Part shown: piece by piece, positions 32,601-45,007 of the stretch
How the letters are laid out: each line of letters starts with the position of its first letter
Position numbering within the stretch: the stretch's first letter is position 1
NCBI GenBank assembly: GCA_012932295.1
Contig: JAAONU010000009.1
Span: 1,601,197 to 1,665,196, forward strand
DNA length: 64,000 bases
Reading direction: 5' to 3'
Origin: Cyclina sinensis
Lineage: Eukaryota > Mollusca > Bivalvia > Venerida > Veneridae
Notes under the pieces: model-generated
Told to the model about the DNA's origin: nothing
Seen by the model: only the letters and a program-made list of their open reading frames with translations
Database searches by the model: none
Position numbers and translations under genes: made by a program

Positions 32601-35600
32601 TTTAATTTTATTTTGCGTATACAGTAACTTATAATTACAGACTGATTGTTTGCAAAAAACATGATGAAATAAATAGCTAATGTACGATTCACATTTTGTG
32701 ACACTGCACTACGTCATGACATGACTAAATATACAGATCAATTATCAACCGTAATATCATAATTTAAATAAACACAGCAGTTGAACAAAGAACCTACTTC
32801 ATTCCTAGAATATATGTAAGTGTTAGATTTCTCCTTTTCTTTTGGTCCGAGAAATATCTCAAGATATTACATTTTTAAATAACTGTTAAAGCAGCTCTGA
32901 TCAAGTTACGTACAATGTTCAGTGCTCAATCGTAAGACTAACAAACTCATTAGAAAGACAGTGACTGGTTCAGTACTTTACATAAAAATTTAGTCAAACT
33001 CTGGTACCCGTGTAATGGTTAAATCAAGGGGTGAGTGAGAAAAATACTATCTGCTTCTTTTATTTAATAGCATTTTTTCGCCTACCCCCACCCCCGTTAT
33101 AATTTATTCGTTACTGGCCAACTTAATAAACTTATATTATTTTACTTATCAGCTTGCATAATTTTATTCTGTTTTTGCTTTTTGTTCAAGAATAATTGTC
33201 AATAAAAGGTGGAGATAATATGTTTTACCAAATTAAATATTGCTCTTGGAAATTGTTTCCAGTTCTTGCCGAAATTTTCCCCCTCGTGCGTGTCGTCTTT
33301 TCCAACTTTTGTGGCTTCTGATTTTCTTTCCTTCTGTAAGGCCAAACTCCCTGAAGATTTTTTTGAATTTATATAAAACGAATGTCTAGCCTCAATACAA
33401 TTCATATACCTGTCTACAAATCTTCCTTAATCCAGATCTTTACATTTTTGCGGGGTTTTTTTGGTTATTTTGTGCGTGCATCCGTGCGTGTGTGTGGGGG
33501 GAGGGATCAAACATTTTTCCAACAAGAAAGGTGAAAAAAACATGAAGCAGATTAAGTTATATTAACAATTAGGAACTAAGTTATATTTTGTCATAACGCA
33601 TTGAAGTATGTCTTAATTTTGTTGGCAGTTTATTTCCGTAAACCTGTATTCATAGCTGGCTTAGATAACCGAGCGACTTCAAGCACTAGAGCCAGTTAGC
33701 ATTAAAAGAATTGAATTAGTGATGCGGTGTTTATTCTATTTATTTAGCGTGATTTTAAACACTAACCGATACAAAGCAGCGCCATTTCATGCTTCTTAAC
33801 TTTCTACGAAAACTGAAAAAACGACGTATGCACAGAACTAACCAATCAAAGTTTAGCTTTTACATACTAGGAAATGAAGAAAATTGTAATGTTCGTAAGT
33901 ATGCAATATGGTCCTTCACGTTGCACTTTTCTTAACAGTGACTTACCAGGGAGACGTTTTGGGTATCCTAAAATCGGTATGGCGATTACAAACATCACTG
34001 CTCCACTGATAAGGAAAGGTATCCACCATGCTCCGACCCATCGGGGGTCCATAGGTGTTATATCTAGTCTAAAAAGGAAACAAAATCCTATATCTAAATA
34101 TAAAATAAGCAAAACTAAAGACTTTAAGTAGATGCATAACTTTGCGGAAAGAGTACTAAAAATATGATAAATCCCTGAAGCTAAAGTATGTCTCTTTGTG
34201 CTCTTTGATTGTTTGTGGGTTTTTTTTTCTTCTTCCATAGGTTTAAAGATACTAACAGATACCGATAAAGCTAGTTAAAATTATTCTCCTCTTATCTAGA
34301 AAAAAAAAACGGGAAAACTGTTTGTTTTAGCAATTTGGTTTGTATGTTGAAGTTGAAATTTGTCACCCAGCAACAAAAATCATTCTTGGCGGGCAGTTTA
34401 TCTGACTATCGTCCTCGGAAAGACCAGTATTCTCCGTGAGAAGCCGCCAACTTTCTCACAAAAATAGTTATGGTCGGTAGCGGAATTCGTTCACATGATC
34501 TTACATCCATGAGAGCTAAATACAAAAAACTAACTTTCCTACAAGACCAAGGAGATGGACCAAGCTACATTTGTACCGTTAAAAAGACCCTTAAGACGAT
34601 AAGAAGCAAACATTACAAGGTATTTCACTTCAATATTGTCTCATAGTGATGCTGTGACTTTGTAAAGTCCATAGATATAGTTTTACGTTTTATTTTAGAA
34701 GGAGAAAAGATGAGAAAACACAACACACAAACATACAAACAAAACAGTTAAAGTTAAAACTGTTAAGTAAGGAAATATAACTGAAGTTATTAGATATACA
34801 CCAGTGGCCTGACTTACTTGCTAACGTCCACGGTATCGGCGTCTGTGTAGATATTGAGGAACTGGCCTCCGCCCATATATCCTGCAGCCACGCCAAGTGA
34901 GGCCACACAATATATTATTCCTATAAATTTAAAAATGTTGTTTTTACAAAGCAACCTAAACTTATATTTCTGCAGTCCTTGGTTGATACGTGACTTTACC
35001 ACTGATTGCTTTCTCTCGTCTTAGTCTGTGTTAAGCTTATGTAACCCTTTTTTCTTTGGTTTTCATAATATTGAAAGATTTTTCTCACCATTTTGTACAA
35101 CGAAATTGCATTTTAAGTAAATCAGATCTGTGTGGCTCTTTAGTTAGGGCGATGGGTTCGAATTCGTGCTAGAACTGAACAGTACTTTTAATAAAATACA
35201 TCAAATCTTCAAACACCTAAGAAAAATATATCTGTACCAGAAGTTTATTGTCTTTAGTATATGCTTAGCTGCTTCATGATAGGTGACTTCAGAGCAATTT
35301 AATTACAATGAAGTCTTGAGAACACACATTTTTTATAATAAGCAATTACATTTTTTCAACGGTTTCATATTGACTTAATTTTTCAAAGTGATTACCTAAG
35401 AAAAATGGGGTTTGCTCGGCTTTGCTATTTTCGTCTATGAAGCTGGTACCCAGCGTAAACATAGGCGTGGATCCAGCGCCATGCAAAGCGTTGGCAAGCA
35501 TGAACACGTAAAGGTACTTCTGGGCAGAGGAAGCCTTTTCCGCCTTGACACATTCAACGGTCCCGTTGTTTGGTCGACACACATTTTCAAAAGCATCGAG

Positions 35601-38600
35601 ATCTTTAGATGTAAGAATTGAAAACTTTACTCACGAAATTTCATTGTTAGATAGTTTTTGTGTAAAAACAGGTATGAAAATGAGAGAGGAAGCTTTGTTT
35701 AGGGAATTAAACATGTATCTCAAAACTTGTAAGAATGACTGCGGCAATCCCCCAAAAATAGCGTTAACACAGTGTCAAATTGTGAAAGTCATAGTTTTGT
35801 TTCACTGTGACAATACTATAATTCAAATTTAAAATTCTTTAAACAGCAGAAACAAGTTTTAGGATAAATGAAATGAACAAAAAGATGTACCTGACGACAA
35901 CAACAACAAAGTCTTTGAGAACATAATAACCTATATCAATGAAAATTTAGGTTTGTTTCCTTAACTAGCATAGACCACTTTGTAAAGTACAATTTTTTGG
36001 TGTTGTAAAATGCATAGAAAAACCAATCATGTGTTTCAATATAAGATGAGGAACATATACATTTTTTTCTCCACTGAGTTCAAAAGCTACCCACCTGAGC
36101 CTCCGTAGTCATAGAGATCTGGCGGGAAATGAGGTAAAGAAAATATGAACGACCCAAGTCCTAGAACAATGACGCCAATTCCTATAAGTTTTGGTTTATG
36201 TCTCTCACTGCCGTAAAAACTGATTAACAGCACAAGAAAGAAGGCAAGAAAGTCGTTGGAGCTAGCGATGAGGCCGGATTTAGAACTGGGAAGGTCAAAC
36301 CGTTTCTCCAAGGTCGTTATGACAGCGTTAATGACCCCGTTGACGATGAACCCCTGGAATAGACTGAAGATACACACCCAGAACACATACCAGCGGATGG
36401 AATTGAACACTTGAAGGCAGCTGAAACAAAAAATGAGACAGTGGACATAAAATAAATCTTTAAGCAATACATCATACTAGAGATTTACACCTGTAGACAT
36501 CAGAAATATGTAAATTAAAAAATATGCATTAATGAATGTATTTATCATGATGTTGATGACGGGAACAAAGCTCTAAAACTGTTTAACGTTTTACACAGAG
36601 AACAATGTGTATTTCATGTTAAGCTTAAGTTGAATTTGTGAATCTACAATGTCTTAGTTAAAGTGAATTACATTTCGAAAAAAATATGGCAAAACTTCTT
36701 ATTTGATATACAACAGAAATAAAAAGAAAAGAAAGCGATTCGTGAACATGTTGATGATTGCAAGAGAAATACAGAACAAGTAATGTTTTAGGGATACATA
36801 TCCCGGGCAAACACCTTCACTCAGAACAAAATATAAAAAAATGGAAAAATGAACAACTGAATCTGCTAAAGTTTAGAATGGCAAAGTTAGCTTGAATAGA
36901 ATTTAATTGGTTGGCGCTATACTAACCACCTTTCTTTCCTTTAATAATAGCAATTCGTGAGCCTATTTTTGACATTGCCTATAGAAATGATTAGCAACAT
37001 GGGCCTTGTTAACCATTACTGTAACAATAAATAAAGCTTTAAAGGGGCTGTGCTCCAGATGACAAAAAAAAAAGAAAGTGTTCATGAATTATAAATTTTC
37101 TTGTAATATTTATGATTTATGGTTAAAACTAACTTACTGACAAAAAATAAGTCAGATAATCACATTATAAATTTATTTTTTTCCCTTTTTAGTGCTATAC
37201 GGTAACTCGACAGTATAACTATATCGTATAAGATTTAAAGTAAATATCTGTAATAACAAATGTGGCGATAGTGGTGACAGTAAAAGCGTTGGGAACATTT
37301 TGTTAACATGGTCCAGAGTTCAAATCAGGCTGGAGCGAATATATTCTTTTTTGTTCTATTTTGACTTTTATAATCAGTTTTGAAGTAAAATATTATGTTG
37401 TTATAATCTCACGGCATCTAAATATTTAATTTATGATTTTTTTTTTTACATCAAATCTGGAGTACAGCCTCTTTAATAATGTTTATTTTATGCTTGTTTC
37501 TTAAGTATCTATTAATATTTCTTGGTGAAAAGTCTTAAAATATCTCCCCACTGATTAAATGTTTTCATTTTCTTCTGATCAAAACGTTGTAAATTGTGTA
37601 TATCTTTGGGGATATTTTGTGTATAGGTATGTACCAATGCATTTAGATTCATTGTTTACAAGTCTGTGATAAAATATAGTAATATTTGGTGACCATATCT
37701 TAAAACGATTTGTTTGGTTGGATACAGATAGTAGTGTACAGTTTAGCTGGATAGCATTTGTGAATACCGTTGTCCGAAAGACACACATAAATTAGGTCCA
37801 GTTAAAACTTTAGTAAATATAGTTGAGATAAAGACACGGCGTAGTACATTTAATAATTCATAATTAATTTCCCAAAAGCTTGGCTTCAAAAGAAAATGAA
37901 ATGGTTTCATGTTTATTGTAAGCATGTAACGAGTTCAAATTAAATCTTAACAGTTCTGTGGATGTCATTTTTGTAAAATGTCTGTTTAAGTGAAACTTTA
38001 GAAAAAACTTTTTTTCCCAAAGTGAAGGGATGGTATCAACCTAGCAATACTGCCTTGAGACAATTTTGTTGAGATGTTATATGTCATATGCATGCCTCAA
38101 ATATTTTCAGAGGTATCTGTTTTTCTGCATTTTACGATAAAAAGATGCAAAGAAAGAATGACAGTTAGACAGAACAAAAAGCAACATTCATAACCGCTAT
38201 TCATGTCTGTAAATTAAATTGTTCACAGTAAGACTTTTTTTTCAATTTCTGAATTCTACAAAATAAAATACTGATTTCAGAAAGGTAAAACCACAAAAAA
38301 TCGCACTCGTGTTATTTAACAAATATGGGAAACTATTCAAAAGTGACTACTGAAATAAAATTGAATAAAATCAGTCCGCAGTGACGGAAAAGGTGAAAAT
38401 TTCTTTAAATTATAGCTGTTCCCGAAGTTTAGTGCTTTCTGTTTTTTTTTTTTTTTTTTTTTTTTTTTGGGGGGGTGGGGGGGGTGGGGGGTTTGGTTTA
38501 AAAAAAAATTGTTTTGTTGTTGTTGTTGTGATATATTTACAATTTCTATAGGTTAGTGTTTATTTGTAAGCATTTATGAAATAAAATTTGTCAGGGGTTG

Positions 38601-39411
38601 AACACTTGCGAGAGCATTAACTTTAATTAATGCATAAACTCTAAACAGTTTAGTGACTGAAATTTATATTTTGTGTACTGACTGAAATAGTTCGATTAAC
38701 TTAGTCAGAAAACTCAATTAAATTGTCAACAGATTTAAAAAGACTGCTAGGCGATTGGTCAAAATATAATTAGATTCAATACCTTTTGGATATGCTGGAA
38801 AGTGTATAGACGTAACCAAGTGTAACTTTGTGTTTGATTTCTTTTTATACACACAATATATTAATGTTTTCAGACGACAAAAAGATAAAACCCATGACGA
38901 TTTCTTTACTCAAAAATCTTTACCAATAGTAGTTTAAAGACAGCGCGCTGAGGAAGAACATTTATTGGAATTTTTCATTCTATGTAAACCCTTAAAATGT
39001 AGCCACATTGTTAGACAGCAGCAAATCTCCTTAACTCCATAAAAATAATAGAAAATAATTGTTCAACGCACTTTATCCTCGTTCATACAATTTCTGAGAA
39101 TGATGAAATTCCAAAGAATTAAGACAGGGGTCTTTACAAATTAATAATAAAAGGTAATTTACTCACTCGGGAGTCCATCTTCCCCAACCATAACGCAGAT
39201 GTCGCTTTTCCCACTCAGGATCAAGTTCTTCCTCTTCATTTTTATTCATAAACTTCTCGTCTTGTTCTTTATCATTATTTATCAATTTCGAAACAACTTT
39301 GTTGCCATGGTACCATCCATCCACCTGACTCTCAAAATCAGGTCCTTTTCCGTTTTTGGTTCCATTTCCATCAGCGTTGACATTATACTGTCGTCTGCTT
39401 CCTCCCGGCAT
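26611..39411 (-). CDS. SLCO4A1: Organic anion transporter (OATP), SLCO4A1-like
   Basis: Thirteen exons join with consistent phases into 753 codons: 39411-39167, 36420-36095, 35602-35396, 34920-34818, 34068-33947, 33350-33229, 32216-32078, 31484-31286, 30895-30724, 30333-30183, 28979-28886, 27921-27857, 26927-26611. An acidic cytoplasmic N-terminus precedes TM1 (about residue 90). NGVINAVITTLEKRFDL and SGLIASSNDF, then HKPKLIGIGVIVLG, match the SLCO4A1 subfamily as I know it. The OATP signature reads DPRWVGAWWIPFL, with Pro where Gly is usual. Exon 9 carries the Kazal-like extracellular loop (CNADCACASG, PVCGMDM, CHAGC). CVHGHQRSLAIGCQW precedes TM11-12. By family it moves amphipathic anions, such as thyroid hormone or steroid conjugates, across the plasma membrane; the substrate is unknown here. 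A candidate polyadenylation signal (AATAAA, minus) is at 26454-26449. The model is complete from ATG to stop. Confidence 0.9.
27248..27592. repeat. ~34-bp minisatellite, about 10 copies in SLCO intron 12
   Basis: The unit CTATTTATAGAAAACTGTAG plus AGTAAGCCTTTTTT is repeated with single-base changes. On the minus (gene) strand each unit shows pyrimidine-rich CTTACTCTACAG, which looks like a weak 3' splice site, about 320 bp upstream of the last exon. Confidence 0.92.
28976..29139. repeat. 41-bp tandem array containing an SLCO splice acceptor
   Basis: Four near-identical copies start at 28976, 29017, 29058 and 29099. On the gene (minus) strand each unit contains GGCATTTGTATGTCAG then ATTG. In the copy nearest the exon this is the working acceptor of exon 11 (AG at 28981-28980, exon from 28979). 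The other three copies are intronic duplicates of the acceptor and the first four exon bases. Confidence 0.95.
37039..37476. mobile_element. MITE with GGGGCTGTGCTCC-type ends
   Basis: The left end TTAAAGGGGCTGTGCTCC (37039 on) and right end (to 37476) are inverted repeats of about 22 bp with two mismatches. The 438-bp interior has no open frame. The TTAA at each end suggests a TTAA target site, as for piggyBac-type elements, though I cannot separate target from element. It lies in SLCO intron 1. Confidence 0.7.
38441..38491 (+). other. T-tract followed by G-rich tract
   Basis: A run of about 25 T is followed by G7-T-G8-T-G6 (38469-38491). The four or more G-runs with single-base loops could form a G-quadruplex on the plus strand, which is the non-template strand of the SLCO gene's antisense direction. 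Confidence 0.7.
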
Positions 39412-40400
39412 TTTGTCTGTGACGATTTCTTTTATTTATTTAATTTTGGGGGAATTTATGATCAAACAAAATTTGTAAAAATACATGTTACGTTACATAA
39501 CTTTGATATACAAAGTTTAACAAAGTTAATGTACTCCGTTACTTATTTCAACAAAAAGGAAGGTATCATCTGTGTTCATAAAAATTTTCCTAAATTCGAA
39601 ACTCTTTAAGCTTAAACAGTGATGCAATTTTTTAATCTATATCCGAGTGTCGTCTAATTTTGCCGGTATAAACTCACGTGTGAACCCGTGAGGGCTGACC
39701 CAAAACCTTGCAAACTTCACAATTAATTTGTTACACAAAGTTTTATTGAACCTCACTTGATTTTAGTCACTTTCAAACATACATGAGAGTTTTATATTTG
39801 CAATACTAGTAACTGGACCTTTGCTCTTTGTCACTTCCAACCTCCCTATACGTCACCTCCCACAAACGACATTATTTTATGTCTTAAATAAAGTAAAGTT
39901 GCAAATACCGTGCGCTTTTGGTAATTCTCCAATGAATTAAACGAACATGCAATGGCGGCGTGAAATGGTGAAGCAGTTTTGTTTGTCAACTTGTGTTTAA
40001 ATTACGGATGTGCAAGGTCTTCTTTGTTCATTCTTATTGAAAAGTGAGAATTTACAGTTATTAATTAGTGACTACAGCATGCTGAATGCTCTGTTGAGTT
40101 TTATGTATGGTAATACTTATTTATACAATACAAAATAATTTATTGCATCAACATTTTACAATGCTTATAGCAAAAGAAAAATTAAAAAATGCAACAACAG
40201 GTAACATGTTACATTTCAGAAAATGCAGATATACCAGATGGTAACAGAAGAGTTTAAAGAAAAATATATTTTAATTCATTTTGGGTTTCATGTTGTAAGT
40301 TTTAGTGCACAAATATAAAACTAGATACCTCGTTTCTTAAAAAACAAAATACAAGTAATTAACTAAATTATTTATCATCTTCCTGGATTCAGTTGACAAA
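39412..40400. other. Region upstream of SLCO; promoter not resolved
   Basis: SLCO translation starts at 39411, so its 5' UTR and promoter should lie here. CGTCACAG just before ACAAAATG could be an acceptor of a 5' UTR intron. No TATA box or CpG island stands out; a slightly GC-richer patch is at 39930-39965. Confidence 0.35.
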
Positions 40401-40419
40401 ATATATTCAAATTTATTAA

Positions 40420-40860
40420 TATCTGGCCAGTGACAAAATATCTTGGCAAAAGAAATAACTCTCAGGTCTCTCTGTAATACGGACACACAAGCAAGAAGTG
40501 AAATTCATTTTCAATCTTATTCATATTACAATATTTACAGAGCCGTTCTGTTCGAGACATATGCTCATACCTGCCAGTTTCTACGAGTAAATTAAAAGCT
40601 TATGTTTTAAATGTTTATCAAACACAAGGCAGTCGGAAATATTCGAGGTTCGGTTATTTAAATCCCCTGAAAAAAATGTTTTAGTTTAGTTTCTTTATAT
40701 TTTATAACATCAAGTTCAAGGTGTTCAATAAAGTCAAATTTTTCTCTATTGATAACATTTGAAGACAAAGAAGGAATATACAAATGTAAAATATAACCAT
40801 TAAAATAAAGATTAAAAAGTCTTTGATCTAACTTTACCAAAATATATTCGTTCCTACTTT
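40420..40860 (-). pseudogene. LINE ORF2 C-terminal remnant
   Basis: On the minus strand: NLLVETGRYEHMSRTERLC then CNMNKIENEFHFLLVCPYY, preceded by ELDVIKYKETKL. This is the same CxxC-EDExHF-type C-terminus as at 6598-7130 but from a different, diverged copy. Frame changes and stops show decay. Confidence 0.65.
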
Positions 40861-41142
40861 TTATCTAAAACAGTTACATATTTTTAACTAGGTCTTAAAA
40901 TAACAACAAATCGCCCACTAGTCATTCCTGTATTAATGTTAGCAGATTTGTTTCCGGCAATTTTAACACTGTTAAAACCATTAATTTCATAAGTAAAGTA
41001 ATCATTTGTTTGCATCTATGTATCATTTAAAAAATCTTAGTCAAAATCTTTTACGAAATTCAAAAAAAAAACCTGCACTAATATCCCTTTTTTTTTACCC
41101 ATTTATATTCCACGAAAGAATATTCACAAACGACTCTTGCCA

Positions 41143-41340
41143 CCTCTAATCTGAAGATGGTTTTTGTTCCACATTATCCACAAATAATTTCTTCCCAACG
41201 AACTTAGCCTCTCCCCCTTTTCTGGCTTCTTCCATTGCGGGATATAGTTGGGGGTTTGCTTCACGGACCGATGTTGGTAGCTGAACTCCTCGGTTTGCCG
41301 CCTTTAGGTCGTCTGCTACATCAGACGCTGCTCTTAACAC
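41143..41340 (-). pseudogene. LINE ORF1 C-terminal fragment
   Basis: An open frame reads AASDVADDLKAANRGVQLPT, then LYPAMEEARKGGEAKFVGKK and LFVDN. This resembles the C-terminal part of non-LTR ORF1 proteins ('..GV...P.E....LYP....A...G..A.LV.DKLFI.G'). It is in the same orientation as, and upstream of, the ORF2 remnant at 40420-40860, so both may come from one internally deleted LINE. Confidence 0.5.
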
Positions 41341-42740
41341 GTTAAGGTGGGTTTTAGCTGTCGTTGTTTTTTTTTTTCAAGAACAAATGCGTTAGCATCT
41401 TCAATGTTTAGATCTTGCAAAACGTTTTATTAAGATTCTCAGTTTTCAGTTTTACCTCCAAAACTGAAACTTTACAGTTAATAGTATTAACCGTTTAACT
41501 TTTTTTCTTGATCGTATGTAACTTTTCTTTCATGGCTTTTAAATTTTACGTGCATCTTCGATGCCTAAGCAAGTGGCGAACTCGAAAATCCGAATTCTAA
41601 GGTATGGGGTGGCTGGCTTGGTGCAAATGGCGTTGGCATAAGAACAAACGGTGGCTGGTAGTATGCCATGTCTGTATTCCAATCAAAATAGTTACTTACA
41701 GTTTGTGTGTGTGTGCTGTCGTGTCTACTTTTTCAGTCTCAGATTATTTCGATCTTTGTATACACTGGCAAAATATCCATGCGCGCAATGCCATTGTCTT
41801 CTAACAATGTCGAAGTCGCTTCACGTTTAATTTTCTCATTTCTGTCTGTATATGCTTCACATTCCTTGTCATTTGAATTTTTAGACATTCGCACAACATA
41901 AGGTATGCATTGTTAATCCAAAATTATTTTATATCCGGGAAAAAAAAATTAATAAAAATACTAGATCTTCACATGAACACTAAAATCTACGTCACTGGTG
42001 TTTGTGGTCACGTGACTCTGCTTTTCCCAAACTATTTAGATTTGATAATCTTGCTTGTACGTCAGCGTCATACATCACAGAAACAGAAATGTTAACAAGT
42101 CAAATGATGCAATATACAAACGACATATTCGATGAAGATTTTTAATAAATTAACATGTTAATAAAGTAAAAATAATCAGATTTTATTTATTTTTAAAATA
42201 CGAGAGCGGTTATATTCATCCTTTTTGGTTGCAGCTCATTATAGCTACAATAATTCTTCGATTGGTCGAATCTCCTTAGAACAAGAACCTCACTACAACA
42301 AAAACTTTTCCTACATCCGAATGGTGTATGCTCTTGAGACGTTGGTCTGTACGTTACTGTTGCTGTTGTTGAGGTCCATATATAAATATTTACAATAAGA
42401 AATACATTTACAAAAAAACACTCTGGAATCCATTTTCAACGCAACGTTCTTAAGCTTAATGAACGACCCTTCTCCCATCTCAAGTTTTGGTCAGATAAAG
42501 GTCCAATACACTTATCAACGACCAGGTCAGAAAGATTAAGTATGCGTAAATAGCAGTATCTCTAAGGTCTAGTCGCCCTGCTTGTTTTAATTCAAAAGAC
42601 CGCTTGCACTTTTAGGTCCGATGTCATAGTTCAGAGTGTTGCCTTTCTAGCGCCTTTCCTAATCAAGATGGGACGCGATTCAAATTGCATTTATAGAGTA
42701 AGCAAAGAGTTACTACGAGGAGTATAAACCAATAATACAA
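41341..42740. other. Intergenic, no gene seen
   Basis: Only short open frames without recognisable domains or good splice-site pairs. Confidence 0.45.
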
Positions 42741-42799
42741 AACAAATAAAGTCGTTGTTATGAAAACTGCTGAACAGTATCTATTTGAATTTTCAAAAT

Positions 42800-43257
42800 G
42801 CATGAGAGTATTTTGAAATACGAGAAGATTTTAAAGTTTCCCGTATGTAAGCTCCTGTAAAATAATGTTGCAGCTGGGTCGTGGTCAATTTTAATCCTTG
42901 GGCCATAATCTGACTGACCTAAGTAGAGGCCTGGGGCCACACTTTGTTTGAACTTGGTAGAGGTTTATAAGTCGATTCTACATATCAAATATCTAAGCTC
43001 TAAGGGCTTTCGATTTTGGAGAAGAAGATTTTAAATTTGAAGTTTTCACTCTTAAAATATATTTTTAACTCCAGTGGCCAAGATATGCAATCGACTGGAA
43101 CCATTTGAAAAAACAATTGATAGAGCTTTATGCAAAAAACATCAAAGGCAAATTTTATCAAATTTGGCCTGTTGGTTTGAAGGGAGATGTTGTTTGAAGT
43201 AATTGTGGACAGCCGACGATCCTAAAGCTCACCACGAACATTGTGCTCAGGTGAGCT
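42800..43257 (-). repeat. AGCTCACC-family element, 3'-truncated copy
   Basis: The right end GTGCTCAGGTGAGCTC is the family terminus in reverse orientation. The interior carries 'TTGGTAGAGGTTTATAAG' and 'ATCTAAGCTCTAAGG'-type words shared with the copy at 45008-46674. The left boundary is unclear. Confidence 0.55.
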
Positions 43258-43501
43258 CAAACGGGCAACTGCACGGAGCGTTTTAGGCTAAAAACAAAGA
43301 AATAAACAAAAAGGCATAAATTTCATAAAGCTTACTTATAATGATTTTGAAAAATCATTTAACTTATTAAATGTATCATTCATTTGTCCTCTTCAGTCGA
43401 GAGTTATAGCGAAGACAAAATCTTTAGCATAATGAGCGTAGTACCTGCTGTTACTATTCTTTTCTGTAGTGGAAAAAACACGTGTGTCAAACTTTTATAT
43501 T

Positions 43502-44096
43502 AAAACATACTCAAGAATCAGGCCATTACCAAGGACGGTGTTGAGTGTCATAAATAAAACATACTCAAGAATCAGGCCATAACCAAGGACGGTGTTGAGT
43601 GTCATAAATAAAACATACTCAAGAATCAGGCCATTACCAAGGACGGTGTTGAGTGTCATAAATAAAACATACTCAAGAATCAGGCGATAACCAAGGACGG
43701 TGTTGAGTGTCATAAATAAAACATACTCAAGAATCAGGCCATAACCAGGGACGGTGTTGAGTGTCATAAATAAAACATACTCAAGAATCAGGCCATAACC
43801 AAGGACGGTGTTGAGTGTCATAAATAAAACATACTCAAGAATCAGGCCATAACCAAGGACGGTGTTGAGTGTCATAAATAAAACATACTCAAGAATCAGG
43901 CCATAACTAAGGACGGTGTTGAGTGTCATAAATAAAAACATACTCAAGAATCAGGCCATAACCAAGGACGGTGTTGAGTGTCATAAATAAAACATACTCA
44001 AGAATCAGGCCATAACCAAGGACGATGTTGAGTGTCATAAATAAAACAGACTCAAGAATCAGGGCATAACCAGGGGCAGTGTTGAGTGTCATAAAT
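43502..44096. repeat. 54-bp satellite, 11 copies
   Basis: The unit AAAACATACTCAAGAATCAG plus GCCATAACCAAGGACGGTGT plus TGAGTGTCATAAAT is repeated 11 times; one extra A occurs in copy 9. Copies are nearly identical until the last two, which are more diverged. The 18-codon period leaves long minus-strand open frames (repeating LFMTLNTVLGYGLILEYV) that lack any gene context. Confidence 0.97.
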
Positions 44097-44110
44097 AACA
44101 CATACCATAA

Positions 44111-44386
44111 CAAGGGGCAAATCCAGGATTTCAGGTGGGGGGCGCAAAATGTTCGGCCCAATTTGTGTCCGTTTTCTACCTCATTTCAGCGGTTGTGGTT
44201 ATGCTAGAGTATACTGATTTGGCAATATCATATGGGCCTCTGATTATTCAATTCAATGTTGAACAATAAAGTATTCATTATTTAAAGACATATTCAAAAT
44301 AGACCTACAATAACACCTATGGTCCGGGAATTTTAGGGGGGGGGGGGGGCCTTGCGCCGGATGCGACCCCTCTGGATCCGCTAGTG
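44111..44386. mobile_element. MITE-like element with GGATCCAG-type ends and G-tract
   Basis: The left end CAAGGGGCAAATCCAGGATT and the reverse complement of the right end CACTAGCGGATCCAGAGG are related, and both lead into G-rich stretches (GGTGGGGGGCGCAA; 14 G at 44336-44349 before CCTTGCGCC). Such ends recall hAT-type non-autonomous elements. It starts 14 bp after the 54-bp satellite ends. No clear target duplication was seen. Confidence 0.5.
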
Positions 44387-45007
44387 ATAACGCTCAGTGA
44401 ACTACTCGACCTCTGAACCTTGTAAATGAGAACTATCGTGCTACTGAACGGCATTTTTTTCTCTTGAATGTTAAAATTTCAAGTATATCGTGCAGGTCTA
44501 TCATGCCATGCCTTAACTGCATGATTTGCTCAAAAGAAAAAAAATAATTTACCGTATTTATTCCCTTGTATGTGATTGTAAAGTGCAACCAGACCGCGGG
44601 TATAAAATCTCATTCACTAAAATTTACCACAGCATTTGGTGTACTGTCCTTCGGCATTGGTGGACGTCACTGTTCCGTAATTCGTTATATTAAAGGAGCA
44701 TTGAACTAAGAACTACAAGTAGTGTGTTCCAACTTTTAATGTGTACTCTTGGAGATCTACTATCAGAATGTTTTATATGACAAGGAATCAACAGTACAGG
44801 TAACTCAAAGCAGATAACCTTTGCATGAACATAAGGTAAAACAGTAAGGCATACTGCAACAGTCACTACATTTAGCGGACCTCACATGGTAGCAAATGCT
44901 AATGTCATTTTGTGCAATTGATACTGGGATGTACACATTGCTGTATTTAACTTCGTCATATGTATATAGACTAATTATGCAACGAATCACATTTCCTATA
45001 ATGAGAA

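Noticed and set aside
43495..44161. Long minus-strand open frames with an 18-residue repeat (LFMTLNTVLGYGLILEYV)
   Set aside because: They follow from a 54-bp satellite whose period is a multiple of three. No start context, splice sites or domain support a protein.
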